Notes under the pieces: model-generated
What the model saw: only the letters and a program-made list of their open reading frames with translations
Told to the model about the DNA's origin: nothing
Databases searched by the model: none
Assembly: GCF_027409185.1 (NCBI RefSeq)
Contig: NC_084467.1
Location: 87,800,501-87,864,500, forward strand
Direction of reading: 5' to 3'
Length of the DNA: 64,000 nt
Source of the DNA: Cynocephalus volans
Lineage: Eukaryota; Chordata; Mammalia; Dermoptera; Cynocephalidae
Position numbers and translations under genes: made by a program
In this document: piece by piece, positions 45,500 through 56,738 of the stretch
How positions within the stretch are numbered: position 1 is the stretch's first letter
Layout: the number at the start of each line of letters is the position of its first letter

Positions 45500-46252
45500 A
45501 AATATGAAATATGGAGGAAATGGATAAATTTCTGGACACATACAAACTACCAAGACTGAACCAAGAAGAAACTGATGGTTGCAGCCATCAGTTTTCTGAT
45601 TTCCTATACCAGAAAAAATGAAGTTTTTTGACCGGTTCCCCTGTGACCCAGCACCATACTGACTGCAATTTCCCTGAGGCTAAAAAGTGAAAACACGGAG
45701 CTCACTCCACATAGTTTTTTTCCTCTGAGTGTGTCCTCACCAGAATCTTCCCACTTCTGTTAACTCTCTGGGGCCTGCAAGTAGCTGGTTTTTTTGTTTT
45801 GTTTTTTTTTAATTTACACCAGTTTTCTGGAGGAGGATCGGTTTGGCAGGATAATTCTCAGACATTATTGGCAGTGGAAGTCAGATATTTAGAATGTATG
45901 GTGTCAGGAAATTCTTATCCCCAAAGTTTGATTACCATACATCAGTGTCTGATTAAAAATAAAAAATTTGTTTAGGTCCTCATAGGAACCCAAAGCACAG
46001 TACAATTTATTTTACATGTGAATAAAATCTCATGTGGAAAAGATATACTTCTTAGTATATGCTCTAGGAGTTATGGTATATGACCAGGCATAATATGCAA
46101 TTACATTAGCTTCTTTAATAACAAAATAAGAAATTAAACTGATACCAAGTTTATAGCCGGCAAAAACTCCAAACCTTTTTTACCCAAAGGTATAATCCAA
46201 GAGTAGTAATAAGACAAATATTCTTTTAACTGAGGTGATATTCACCTAACAT
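45500..46252. other. Intergenic, small L1 piece, otherwise unassigned
   Basis: At 45,505-45,580, GAAATGGATAAATTTCTGGA and CCAAGACTGAACCAAGAAG are sense L1 ORF2. The rest (45,580-46,252) shows nothing I can name. Confidence 0.6.
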
Positions 46253-47345
46253 AAAATTAACTATTTTATTTTTTTATTATTTTTTTTTAGATAATTTATT
46301 ATACATACATGTGGGGTACAATGTTGGTTTTCAATAACGGTGTGCAACATGTGGTGGTTAGATCAGTATAGTTAGCTTATTCATCATTACAATACACAAT
46401 CATTCTTTGTGTGCAATGACCAATTCCTCATTAGCCCCCCATCCTCTCCCCTCCCCTCCCCTTTTCCACCTCTAGTTTTCTTAAAAAATTAACCATTTTA
46501 AAGTGGATATTCAGTGGCATTTCTTACATCCACAATACTGTGCAACTACCTCTATCTACTTCCAAGACATTTTCATCACCCCAAAAATAGAACCTTATAC
46601 CCATTAAGCAATTACTTCCCATTCATTCCCTCCTTGCCCCCACCCCTACCCCACCACACAGCCCCTGGTAACCATCAATCTGCTTTCTGTTTCTATGGAC
46701 TTACCCATCTTGGATATTTCATATAAGTGGAATTATACAATATGTGACCTTTTGTGTCTGACTTCTTTTACTTAGCATAATTTTTTGAAGGTTCATCCTT
46801 ATTATAGCATGTATCAGTACTTCATTCCTTTTGATGGCTGAGTAATATTCCATTGTATGTATGTGACTGATGGAGTTTGGATGTGTTGGCCCCCAAAACT
46901 CATGTGGCAATCTGATCCCCAAAATGGCAGTGTTGGAAGCTGTTTGGGTCATGGGGGTGGATCTCTCATGAATGGATTAATGCTCTCCCTGGGGGGTGAG
47001 GGTAGTGAGTGAGTTCTCAGTTTTATTAGTTCCTGTGAGAGCTGGTTGTTTGAAAGGACCCTGGCACCTCCCTTCTCTCTTGCTTCTTCTCGTCATGTGA
47101 CCTGCTTGTACCCACCAGCTGCCTGCTGCTTTCTGCCATGAGTAGAAGCAGCCTGAGGCCCATGCCAGATGCAGCTGTCCCAGAGTCATAAGCCAAATAA
47201 ACCTCTGTTCTTTATAAATTACCCAGTCTCAGGTATTCTGTTATAGCAATACAAAAATGAACTAACACAGTATCACAACTTGTTTATTTATTCATTCATC
47301 AATGGACATGTGGGTTGTTTCCATCATTTGGCTATTGTAAATACC
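46253..47345 (-). mobile_element. Old L1 3' end (antisense), with nested insertions
   Basis: Antisense L1M 3'-UTR landmarks include AGCCCCTGGTAACCATCAAT, TATAAGTGGAATTATACAAT and TGATGGCTGAGTAATATTCC. A second L1 3'-UTR piece (46,269-46,486; GTGGGGTACAATGTTGG) is inserted between near-identical AAATTAACYATTTTA copies. A MaLR LTR sits at 46,866-47,274. Confidence 0.8.
46866..47274 (+). mobile_element. Solo MaLR LTR (MST/THE-like)
   Basis: It opens TGATGGAGTTTGGATGTGTT. Internal landmarks are GGATCTCTCATGAATGGATT, GAGCTGGTTGTTTGAAAGGA and CATGTGACCTGCTTGTACCC. A polyadenylation region (CCAAATAAACCTCTGTTCTT) and the end ACCCAGTCTCAGGTATTCTG complete the pattern of the MaLR LTRs of old ERVL-related elements. 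No internal viral genes are present, so it is a solitary LTR. Confidence 0.85.
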
Positions 47346-47705
47346 ATTGCTATGAACATTAAATTTTACTCCACTTTTTTTATTGTAGTAAAAAATACAT
47401 AATAAAATCTACCATTTCGACCATGTTTAAGTGTATAATTCACAGGGCATTAAGTAAATTCACAGTGTTGTACAACCATCACTACTACACACTTCCAGAA
47501 CTTTTTCATCATCCCAAACAGAACAGCTATTGTTCTGTACCCATTGAACAATAGCTGCCATTCCCCTTCCCCCCAGCCTCTGGCAACCATCATTCTACCT
47601 CTGTCTCTGTGAATCTGACTACTCTAGTTACCTTACATAAACTGAATCACACGATAGTTGTCCTTTTGAGTCTGGCTTATTTCATTTAGTGTAATGTTTA
47701 CAGAT
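47346..47705 (-). mobile_element. Old L1 3'-UTR fragment (antisense)
   Basis: TTAAGTGTATAATTCACAGG, CCAGCCTCTGGCAACCATCA and GTTGTCCTTTTGAGTCTGGC repeat the L1M 3'-UTR pattern of the preceding copy, so it is a separate insertion or duplication. Confidence 0.8.
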
Positions 47706-50500
47706 GAACATCAAATATTTTTTACAAGATAAAAAGTACACATTTTATATGCAAAAGCTATTCATGTTTAACAGTGTAATCAAATAGCGAAGACATCATT
47801 GATGACGTTTACAAAGCAAGCGGGTTTTGCTGGCATCACCTCATTCAATCTTCCCAGCTGCTCTGTGACATGGGCTTTACAGATGAAGGAATGGGGCTCA
47901 GAAAAGATAAGGGACTTGCCCAAGGACATGCAGCTTGTAAATCAACAAGCAAATATGCATGCTCAATCTTCCAACTCCCAGTGTTCTTTAATTTACAGGA
48001 TCGGCTGCCTCCCATGCCACCACCACCCCATTTATAAGAATGGGCAGGACAAGGAGAGACCCATGTTAAGTAGAGAGTCAGGGAAGGCTCTAAGGAGAAG
48101 AAAGAGCTTGCACTAGAACTTAATAAATTAGCTTTTACCAGAAAGAGAAGAACAGAAAGGGCATTCCAGGCAGGTGACCACCAATGACCTGGGTGCACAG
48201 ATGAGTTTGGTGGGGGCTGTATAAGAAAGAAAGAAGCAAGATGTGGATAGGACAGCGAGTTTCCTAATTTGATTTGAAAGAGCTTAGAAGAACTTTCCTT
48301 TCATTCCCACCTATAATAGATTATCTTAAACAAGAACCTTTGTTCTTTTTCTTTTCTTTTTTTTTTTTCCCCTGCTTCACCAAAGTATACAGATAAACAG
48401 AACTTCAGCCAAAAGCTACATGTGCCCGTGGAGCTTCCTAGTTGGCATCTGCTGCATTTTTTCCCACTGCATCCGGGACTGGGCAGGATGTAGAAGGGGT
48501 GAGGTATCACTTAGCACATTACTGCCGAAAATCCTGATAAAAAACAAGTAAGAACTGAAGCGAACTTGATTTGTTTATTCAATAACTCATGCTACAGACT
48601 ACCTATGCCCTTCAGAAAATAATAAAAACAAAAATAGCCTCTGTTATGAATAGCAAACCCAACCACAATTTTCTAGAATTTGTTTCATTTTTTCTGAAAA
48701 ACATACTTATCTTTATTTTATAGAGTACCCCTTCTTTGAGAAGAAAACACAATTTGCTCAGCTTTTGGCAACATTGCTAAAAAAATAAATAAATAAAGGC
48801 GTTTAATTTAGTAATCACTCCAATCAAAAATAATTTTTAAAGAATACCCAGATGGTTTATTACAGAAACAAGAAAAAAAAAAAACTGAGAGGGGTGAACA
48901 ATAGGCCTTCACAATTTGTGGATACTAAGTGGAAGGATCATAAATTGGTCCTAAAAAAAGAGTTAGTCTATTAAGATTAAATGACAAAGACTACTTTGGA
49001 CAACTCTGTATGTCAGTTGATGAATCAAAATAGTGTCAACATATCAGATCCTGTACTGCCCAGCAGCAAAATAGTGCCAACATATGAATAAGTAAAAAAA
49101 GAAAAAGAAAATAGCTCACATATTTGAACACTAAACACATCAAGGCTCATCTTTCCCTTAAAAGAATTTTTCCTTGTCAGATATAGAATATAACTTATTA
49201 AGGGAAATGTATTAATCTTTAAGTTCCTTATAACAGAAAACTGGAGGAAAATACTTTAGTATACATTTAATTTGCTATAGTAAGTATTTTGGGGGTTTTA
49301 TTTCTTAAATAAAGACATTCAAAAATGAAATTTAGACTGTAAGTAGTATGGCACCCGAAAAACATACTTATCTTTATTTTAAAGAGTATGAACACAAAAA
49401 GTTCATATCCAAACCCTAAGCTACATAACGATAAAGACCTATATGAGGAACAAAAACAAAACTTCCATATCATTTTACCTGGTAAAAAATGTAGGACACA
49501 CAGGTGAGGCTATTATGTACAACAAATAGAAATAAGGTTCTTGGACCAAGCAAAAACTGCAAAATAGTCAGAAAGAATACCTGAAGAAATAAAGTATAAC
49601 TTCCTAAACTTTTTATTTTAAAAATATCCAGTTTTGCTTGTTTCCTTTGACTACGCAGTTGTATTCACTTGTTACAGGGTCTGGGGAATGCAAAGCGAAA
49701 TAGCAAACAATTGTTGTAAATAATCACGGTTAGAAAACAAACAGAAATGAACTAGAAAACAACATTGGTCCCTAATTTAAGTTTCTAACCCATAATCTAA
49801 GACTCCTCAAAATGCAGAAATTTTTCAAATAAACATTAGAAACAGTTGCTGAAGTTTAAGGGAAATGTCATTCCATTAACGTTACCTAAATACTAAAAAT
49901 CAATCAGCACAAGGAAGCAGGAACAAAGCCGCACCTGTACTTCGGTATTACAGCGCCACCCACTGGTTAGAAGTCCTCATAACAAATATAAGACCCGACA
50001 ATAAAAAAAATTATTGGAATAGAAGGAAAATAACACTGACTATTCTTATTCAATAATCAGGAACTTCTAACAAAACAGAACAACCCATATTATTTTATTT
50101 TCACAAGGAAAAAAAATAGCTGCTAGATATGTTCACAAGGGTGAGTTTTACCAATTTTGAAATGCAAGTCTACAATCTCCAAATGCTATAAAGACTTTAA
50201 TCAAAAATATAAAATGCCATTCGGCTTTGTAGTTGAATATATAAAGAGTCTTTAAGCACAAGATGCATACTTGCTAAGAAAGAAGTTATAATATTCATAA
50301 TATATTTAAATGTTAATAAAATCTACAATAGTGTCAGCTCCACTTCCACATTTACCAGAGAAGTAACAAATACAAAGAGCATAGATCATGTCATAAAATA
50401 GTAAAAATAAATGTTTTCTTTAAAGTACCACAGCACCTTTGTTGTCCAAAGTATATTTACCTTAACACAATCTCCTTTTTATCCTGATGACATTTGTTGT
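47706..50500. other. Intergenic between L1 block and FRRS1
   Basis: It contains a reverse MIR (47,835-47,965) and a degenerate ancient repeat near 48,060-48,205. The rest is A/T-rich sequence with no recognised gene. Part may be distal FRRS1 3' UTR if the gene uses a later poly(A) site. Confidence 0.5.
47835..47965 (-). repeat. MIR
   Basis: CTGTGACATGGGCTTTACAG, GATGAAGGAATGGGGCTCAG and TTGCCCAAGGACATGCAGCT are in reverse MIR order. Confidence 0.75.
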
Positions 50501-50509
50501 TTCTCCAAA

Positions 50510-50827
50510 TCATCTTTGTTTATTTTCTTAAATGCTAACATTCTTAAAATCTTGGCACGAAATATTTGAAGAGTCATTTCTCCACAAGTACAACCTTCCC
50601 TTTAAGACCCAAAATCACACACAAGGGATTGATGTCAGTTTATGGTCTATATGACCCTCTTGAATGTTGATCTCTAAAGACTAGACATCAGGATTCCTCT
50701 ACGACATAACCCTGGTCTTCCAAATTACAATTCACAAATATGCTCCAGGGAGGCAGTACAGGCTCTGAGTTTCTTTGGTTTGATGGTAATTATCATCTGG
50801 CCTGCAAAATCCAAGGTCTTTGCTTGC
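50510..50827 (-). other. FRRS1: FRRS1 3' UTR (estimated)
   Basis: It extends from the stop at 50828 to the first canonical signal (AATAAA on -, 50519-50524). Further signals occur downstream, so the true end may be lower in coordinate. Confidence 0.4.
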
Positions 50828-50920
50828 TCATAGGTGGTTGATTGCAGATAAAAATATGATGAGAAAAGTCACATTCCCACAGACATAAATCACCAACACT
50901 GCCTTTTTAAAAGCATGACC
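50828..50920 (-). CDS. FRRS1: FRRS1 last coding exon (TM6 and C terminus)
   Basis: The acceptor is tttctttcag. The 30 codons GHAFKKAVLVIYVCGNVTFL... end ...AINHL and TGA. The hydrophobic segment is the final transmembrane helix. The end matches the mammalian FRRS1 C terminus I recall. Confidence 0.96.
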   Translation of the reverse strand, partial: GHAFKKAVLVIYVCGNVTFLIIFLSAINHL

Positions 50921-50993
50921 CTGAAAGAAAAATTGAGATATGAAAGAAAGTACTACCATTAAGGTTGTGTCAATAAACAAGAAAAGGACTTAC

Positions 50994-51055
50994 CTCTGCT
51001 TCAGCTGCAGTAAATGACTGAAGGATCTGAATTCTAACATCATCCAATATTTCCT
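50994..51055 (-). CDS. FRRS1: FRRS1 coding exon (cytoplasmic linker)
   Basis: The acceptor is ttctcgacag and the donor gtaagt. AG completes Glu, then EILDDVRIQILQSFTAAEAE. It is a hydrophilic segment between the last two membrane helices. Human has DDD where this has DDV, as I recall. Confidence 0.95.
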
Positions 51056-52111
51056 CTGTCGAGAACAACAAAAATTTACAAGGACAGTGTTATGCAGGTA
51101 AATTTGTAGTGTTCACCAATTTCCAGGGTATAAATTCTCCCACTTCAAGATACTAAATGTTGCAAACTTCCTGAATATTTAAGCCTCTCACAAATTATGA
51201 CAAGCTGGCTACAGCACACATTTGTCAAAGGACTTAAAATATGCCCTCTTCTTCTAGTCAATAACACCACATCAAAGTCCTAACAATCTAAGTTGTTTGC
51301 TTTTTTAAATTTTATTTTTTTAACTCACAAATAAAATTGTATATATTTATGGTGTGCCACACAATGTTCTGATATATGTATATATAGTGGAAAGGCTAAA
51401 TCAATCTAATTAATGTGATAATGATCAAAGTTTTAATCCATATGTATTTTAAACAGTAGGCCATAATTCAGTGGTCATGAAAAGCCGCATGTATGTAACC
51501 TCATCAAGAACCAAAAGTGGCAGGCAGGACTACTCAGCTCCTAAAAGCCGCCCAGGCTCATAGGTTCACAACATATAAACTAAAGAACAAAGAGTTTTTG
51601 TCTTTAGAAGGCCAACCTCACTTATTTCGGGGGCTGAAAACTAGATAAGACACAGAGGACTCTTCGCCTGGTTATATATTTCTGTACATGGCAACCCAAC
51701 TTTGTCACAGTAAGTTTGTCAAGTCGGCAAGTTGTCTACAGTTCTGCCCTGTGTCGACTTTGAGTCTCTTCCTCCTCCAATACAGGGTTCCCTAATTTCC
51801 AGGCACTCAGAATTCCTAGTGTGTACCGGCTCCAAATCAGACCAGCACACAAAGAAAAGTACTTAAAAAGAAGACTTCCCTGAAATCTAAAATTTTTCCC
51901 TTATATTTTATTCACAAATTCTAATACTAATGAATGTAAAAAAAACAAAGACAGAAAATGTCCACAGTTTCTACCACTGGCTGAGTAATCACAACAGAAA
52001 ATTTTAATGAGCCACCATGTAATAGTCAACCTTTAGCATCAGGAAATTATTTATATTCCAATAGTTTGTATAAAAGTGACTCGACATAACACGGCTTTTT
52101 GAGCAGGTTAC
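51056..52111 (-). other. FRRS1 intron with L1 3' end
   Basis: At 51,303-51,480, TTTATGGTGTGCCACACAAT and GTGATAATGATCAAAG are an L1 3' end in - orientation (same sense as FRRS1). The rest is unassigned. Confidence 0.65.
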
Positions 52112-52255
52112 CTTTTCGAGAGAGTCGGTAAGCATGTATCTCCAGAACAATCTCAGTCCCGACATGCCAGGCTACAAACCCAATCATTGCATAGGTTTTC
52201 CATGGAGCAGGAAGATTCAGTCCTGGTAAATCCATTCCCAGGAACATTGCTGCCA
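52112..52255 (-). CDS. FRRS1: FRRS1 coding exon (TM5 region)
   Basis: The acceptor is ttttacacttag and the donor gtaacc. TG completes Val, then AAMFLGMDLPGLNLPAPWKT, and on to HVGTEIVLEIHAYRLSRK plus G. The 144 nt contain the loop after helix 4 and helix 5 of the b561 domain. Confidence 0.97.
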
Positions 52256-53086
52256 CTAAGTGTAAAAGAGAAAAAGTTATATTCAAATGTATTCCCCACC
52301 AAGAGAGAGAACTGTGTGTATGTATATGTGTGTGAATTACATCCAGTAAAACATGCTAAAGGAGTTTATGAGAAGAATAAGTTTAATGTTTAAGACCAAA
52401 CAGTTAATTTCGTCTCTTTTTTATCGTAAGGCCAGATGGTGCAAGATGGGAAATTATAATTTGATCCATTGTTAAAAAAGAGGCACCCAAACTTTCTAGA
52501 AAGTTTTAAGTCTGCAATGTAGGAAGGGAGAAAATATGGAAACCATTGCTGATTGTCCTCCCTCTTCCACAGACTACAGAATCCCACAGACTATAGAAAT
52601 GTTAGGGGAGGAGTCACCTGCTTATGCATTTATTATATAACGCATCACAATGTACTGGAGAATCATACTTGACTTTTGAAAACCACGCTACCCTGGCAGG
52701 TGGAAGCCCCATGGAGAGAACCTGGAGATGGAGGGCTCGGACCCAACAGACCACCTCAACCCCGCTCACAAATGACCCTCACCTTGAACTGCTCAAATGT
52801 TTGATCATCAGCATAGCATATTCTGCCAGCAAAGGCAAACGCAAAAAAAGTCTTAAAAGGAGAGTTTTAAAGTCATTCGTAAATCCTTAAACTTAAAACT
52901 GAAATAGTGACTAAGCAGTTACCTCTAGAAATTACTTTTCTGGATTTTAATGTTTAAGGCTGATTTCTCCTTAACAACCAATTACCCCAATTACTAATGC
53001 ATCTAAAAATCATTTAAGCCAAATTACAACTTGCAATATAAACAACCAGCAATTATATATGAATAAGTGGCATCACAATTACTCAC

Positions 53087-53145
53087 CTGCTATTATTCTA
53101 GCAGCTGTTCCCATACTCCAGTGAGTCCAGTTAAACATTTGCCTT
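53087..53145 (-). CDS. FRRS1: FRRS1 coding exon (TM4, haem His)
   Basis: The acceptor is attttggtag and the donor gtgagt. A completes Arg, then RQMFNWTHWSMGTAARIIA plus G. The His of NWTHW is a predicted haem ligand of the b561 fold. Confidence 0.96.
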
Positions 53146-53394
53146 CTACCAAAATAAAGAACCAGACAATATTTTTAAAAGTGATGGAACTACAATTAAT
53201 TCCTAAAAGAATAAAAAGCATGTGATTTCCTCTATTGCCTGAAAGTTAGATATCTGAGATACATTTTAAAGTCTTTCAAAGTAAATACAATTTATCACTG
53301 AATTTTACAAAATGCAAATGTTTCCAGTTGAAAAGGAATTAGTTTGCCAATTAATAATACCCACATGAAGAGCATTTATATATAAAAGTTATAC

Positions 53395-53492
53395 CTTGGG
53401 TCATGTAAAGGTGGCCTGAAGGCTGCCAGAAGAGGCTGAAGAACTGCTAAAGCCATCACTACACAGCCGAGGTACGGGTGGTAACCTGCACG
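53395..53492 (-). CDS. FRRS1: FRRS1 coding exon (TM3, haem His)
   Basis: The acceptor is actgtgtttag and the donor gtataa. It reads RAGYHPYLGCVVMALAVLQP and on to FRPPLHDP plus AG. The 98 nt are in phase with both neighbours. The nearer acceptor at 53486 would break the frame. YHPYLG carries a haem-ligand His. Confidence 0.96.
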
Positions 53493-53629
53493 CTAAACAC
53501 AGTCATTTCATCATAGTGGTCTCAATCGCTCTCACCAAGTTAAATTCTTAACTTAAAAGGAATACACAGATGTATTCTTAGTGTTTTTCGATGGCTTTAA
53601 ATATTCAATAAAGATATAATAATAATAAC

Positions 53630-53850
53630 AGGCAACATTCACTGAGTATATACTTTGAATCAGGGACATACTTTACAAACATTATCACTAATGCTTAAAA
53701 CAATGCTTGACGGTGGTTATCAATACCCCAGTTTTACAAATGGGGAAACTGAGGCTTATAGCAATCAATTACTGTGTCCAAGGCCACCCAGCATGTAAAC
53801 GGCTGTGGTGAAATCCAGGTATAGAATGCGGCCTCTCCCCCATCAGGATG
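53630..53850 (-). repeat. MIR
   Basis: CAGTTTTACAAATGGGGAAA, CTGAGGCTTATAGCAATC and CCAAGGCCACCCAGCATGTA are reverse MIR landmarks. Confidence 0.8.
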
Positions 53851-54574
53851 TTAGAGGACCACCAACACCAGGACAGCCATTTGCAGTCCAACGAGGACTA
53901 GTTAGTGTCCACATGTCAACAGCAATCATCCCAGAAGTATTTTAATGATTTCTTATAAACACAAGTATTATAAATATATTATAATGATTTGGTCTCTCTG
54001 TGTTTCCCTAAGCTGTGGGTTCTACATGATTCTCTGTAACCCTGGAGCTTAACAGAGTCTTAGTTACTCAACAAATTGTTGATCAAGTAAATAATCTGTA
54101 TAGCCACTGTATTAAAAGCTTATCTCCTCTGTTCAGAATGAGGATCTAACCCAAAAAAAAATCAACACAGTAACTCGACAGTTTCTGCTACACCCCTTCC
54201 TTAGTGATGTTTCATGCCCGCTCAAAATAGCAGAGTTGCACTGGAGCAGTTTGTAAAATAATTTCACTTAAATACTTAATGGAAGCACTAAGAAGATGCA
54301 CTAACCTATGACATGCTTAGAGGGACACAGTCTGTTGTCACTGACTCCCAAGCTCAGATACATTATAAATCTATGATCTAGAACAGGCATATAGTGGTTT
54401 CTAAGCCACGATAGGAAGTTTTTGTAAATAGGAACTAAATGCTGACAAAAGAGCAATATAAAAACACTTTCAAACCATGGACTCAGTTATACATGGATAA
54501 AATTATAACCTCGACTGTAGAGATACATAAAGGACCCCTACCCAAATTTGAAAACAATAACAGTAGCAACAACA

Positions 54575-54825
54575 AAATTCTTTTACATGCTTAGAATGTG
54601 CTGGGAAGTATCCTAAGTTATTTCAGTTAATTAATCCCCAATCCTCACAGACAGCCTATGACATAGATACTATACCATCCCCACTTTATAGATGAGTAAA
54701 CTGAGGGACAGAGAAGTTAAGTAATGTGCCCAAGATGTCCCAGGGAATAAATGATGATGCCAGAACTTGCATCCAAGTAGTCCAGCTGTAGAATAATGCT
54801 CTTAACCTTTATACTATCCAATTCA
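54575..54825 (-). repeat. MIR
   Basis: CCCCACTTTATAGATGAGTA, AACTGAGGGACAGAGAAGTT and TGCTCTTAACCTTTATACTA form a near full-length reverse MIR. Confidence 0.85.
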
Positions 54826-55149
54826 TAAACTGCAAAGACTACAAACTACAAAATGACAAAATATGTATTACCCTTGTCCCCACTACCTTAATAAAATAAG
54901 GTTCCAATGTCTCAATTCATATCAGAAAATTTTCATAATTTCTTTTTTAAAAGTTGGTAGATTGATCCATCAATCAACTAAAAAGCAGGAAGGTGATTTC
55001 CTAGTAATATCTGTAACCCAAGATTCATTAATCTTATTCCTTGTGGCACCAGCCCAAACTCTGAAATATTAAATTTTGATATCAAATTCCGAATGGCTAT
55101 AAAACTTGAAGAGTGTAATGGAAGCACAGGCTCTGAACTTAGGTATGTC

Positions 55150-56160
55150 ATTTATGCCTTAGTCATTTATTTACTGAGTGCCTCTTATGTACCAGAATCT
55201 ATTCTGAGTGTTTGGGGTACACTAGTGAATATACCAGTAAATATTCCAGCTCTCACAGAGGTTACATACCAGTGTGGGAAGGCAAAGAAAAAGCATAATA
55301 AATAAGTAAATTATAAGAAATGACATAAGATAGTACTATACATAGCAGGGCAGAACCCTCTGAGAAGTTATGATTTCAGCAAAGACTGGAAGAAGGTGAA
55401 GGAGTGAGGAAAGCATGTGCCGGGCAGGAGGAAGAATCTGTGCAAGGACTATACAGCAGGAGCATGCCTGGCACGTTTACAGACAAGCAAGGAGGCCAGA
55501 GTGAAATGGATGACCTAGACGCAAAGGAGGAGGACGTCAGTTCGGAGAATAACTGGAGCCAAAGCATGATGTCATTGGAAGGACTTTGGCTTTTACTCTG
55601 AGTGAAATTAAAAGACATTAGAGAAATCAGTCTGAGGCACAGGAATGACATGATCTGATTTACATTTCTTAAAAAATCACTGTGCCTTCTTTGTTAAAAA
55701 TAGACTGTGCTGGAGCAAGGTTTGAAATGGAGAGGCCAGTTGGGTGGCTACCGCAGAAGTCCAGGCAAAAGATTATGGTGACTCAAACCCAGTGATGGTG
55801 GTAAAAAGCGTTGGGTTATAGATGTATTTTAAATGTAGAGCCAATAGGATATCCCAACGGATTTGATATGGGATGTGCACAAGAGCACAGTTAAGAATAA
55901 TTCCTTCTAGTGATGAGCAAGCCTTAAAAAAAAAAGGAATAATTCCAAGGCTGTGGTCTAAAGACGAAATTCCAACAGCTAACATGGGGATGGCAGCAGG
56001 TGGAGGGGACTGGGAGAAAAGATCAGGAATTCTATTTTGGACATGCTAAATTTGAGACGTCATAGACATGCAAATAGAGGTCCTGAGCTTTATATGAGCT
56101 GGATGTGTGTGTGTCTCAAGCCAGGGAGGAGGGCTGGGCTGGAGATAAACATTTGGGAAT
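55150..56160 (+). repeat. Long ancient mammalian repeat (L2-like start, unnamed remainder)
   Basis: TCATTTATTTACTGAGTGCC starts an L2-like pattern. Then AGGAATGACATGATCTGATT, CCGCAGAAGTCCAGGCAAAA and TTCTATTTTGGACATGCTAA recall a widespread old mammalian repeat whose name I cannot give with confidence. Confidence 0.45.
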
Positions 56161-56162
56161 AA

Positions 56163-56275
56163 GCCTCAGTTTCTTCATTTATGACAAGGGATTACTATTA
56201 ACACCTACCTCATTTGAGATTTGAATTTGATAACACATGTGAAGCTCCTAGCACAGCCAGTCACATAGTAGGGAT
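56163..56275 (+). repeat. MIR fragment
   Basis: GCCTCAGTTTCTTCATTTAT, ACACCTACCTCATTTGAGAT and CTAGCACAGCCAGTCACATA are forward MIR landmarks. Confidence 0.75.
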
Positions 56276-56651
56276 ACTACTTACATTAGCTTAGTGGTAA
56301 TCATAGTAGTAGTTAGAGAAAACTACTTACATTGTTCATGTTCCTCAAACATCACACTTTGAATTTTTACCACTCTATAGTGAGAAAAACTCACTAAAGC
56401 TATAGTGTGTATCTAACCTTTAATGCAGACTAAAAATACATTTCATTACCAAGTCGTCTGCAGTGACATCTTCACCCCACACCTGACCCCCAACCATGTA
56501 AAGGAGTCACCAGACGATTCAAAAAGGAAAGAAAGAGGGATACATGTAGAAACATGAATATCTTTTTACCCGTCATTTGAGAATAAAACAGCAATCTTTT
56601 TTGATATCTAAAGGAATTTTTATAAAAACATCCTGTTCAAGATGTACTTAC

Positions 56652-56738
56652 CCAACTCCAGCCTCCTCTGTATATAAAAGGCAAAATGAAAGCAATGCAG
56701 GTGAGGGCAGATGTAGTGAGCATGAGCACCCGATGCAC
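56652..56738 (-). CDS. FRRS1: FRRS1 coding exon (TM2, haem His)
   Basis: The acceptor is tttcatcttgcag and the donor gtaagt. The 29 codons VHRVLMLTTSALTCIAFILP... end ...GGWSW in phase 0. VHR holds a haem-ligand His. The end WSW/RAG differs slightly from the human WSRHAG I recall, at the exon junction, with the same length. Confidence 0.96.

Larger units (their letters stand above)
53493..56651 (-). other. FRRS1 intron, 3.2 kb
   Basis: Contents are two reverse MIRs (53,630-53,850; 54,575-54,825), an L2-like piece (55,150-55,330), a long degenerate ancient repeat (55,350-56,160) and a forward MIR (56,163-56,275). No young insertion was seen. Confidence 0.7.

Noticed and set aside
46866..47274. 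A provirus
   Set aside because: Only one LTR is present, with no internal region or second LTR.
52047..52286. 79-codon - strand frame as a separate small protein
   Set aside because: It is an FRRS1 exon plus intron read-through at both ends.
53395..53485. Shorter version of the FRRS1 exon using the acceptor ending at 53486
   Set aside because: It would put the exon out of frame with VHR...WSW; the acceptor at 53493 restores the frame and the RAGYHP residues.
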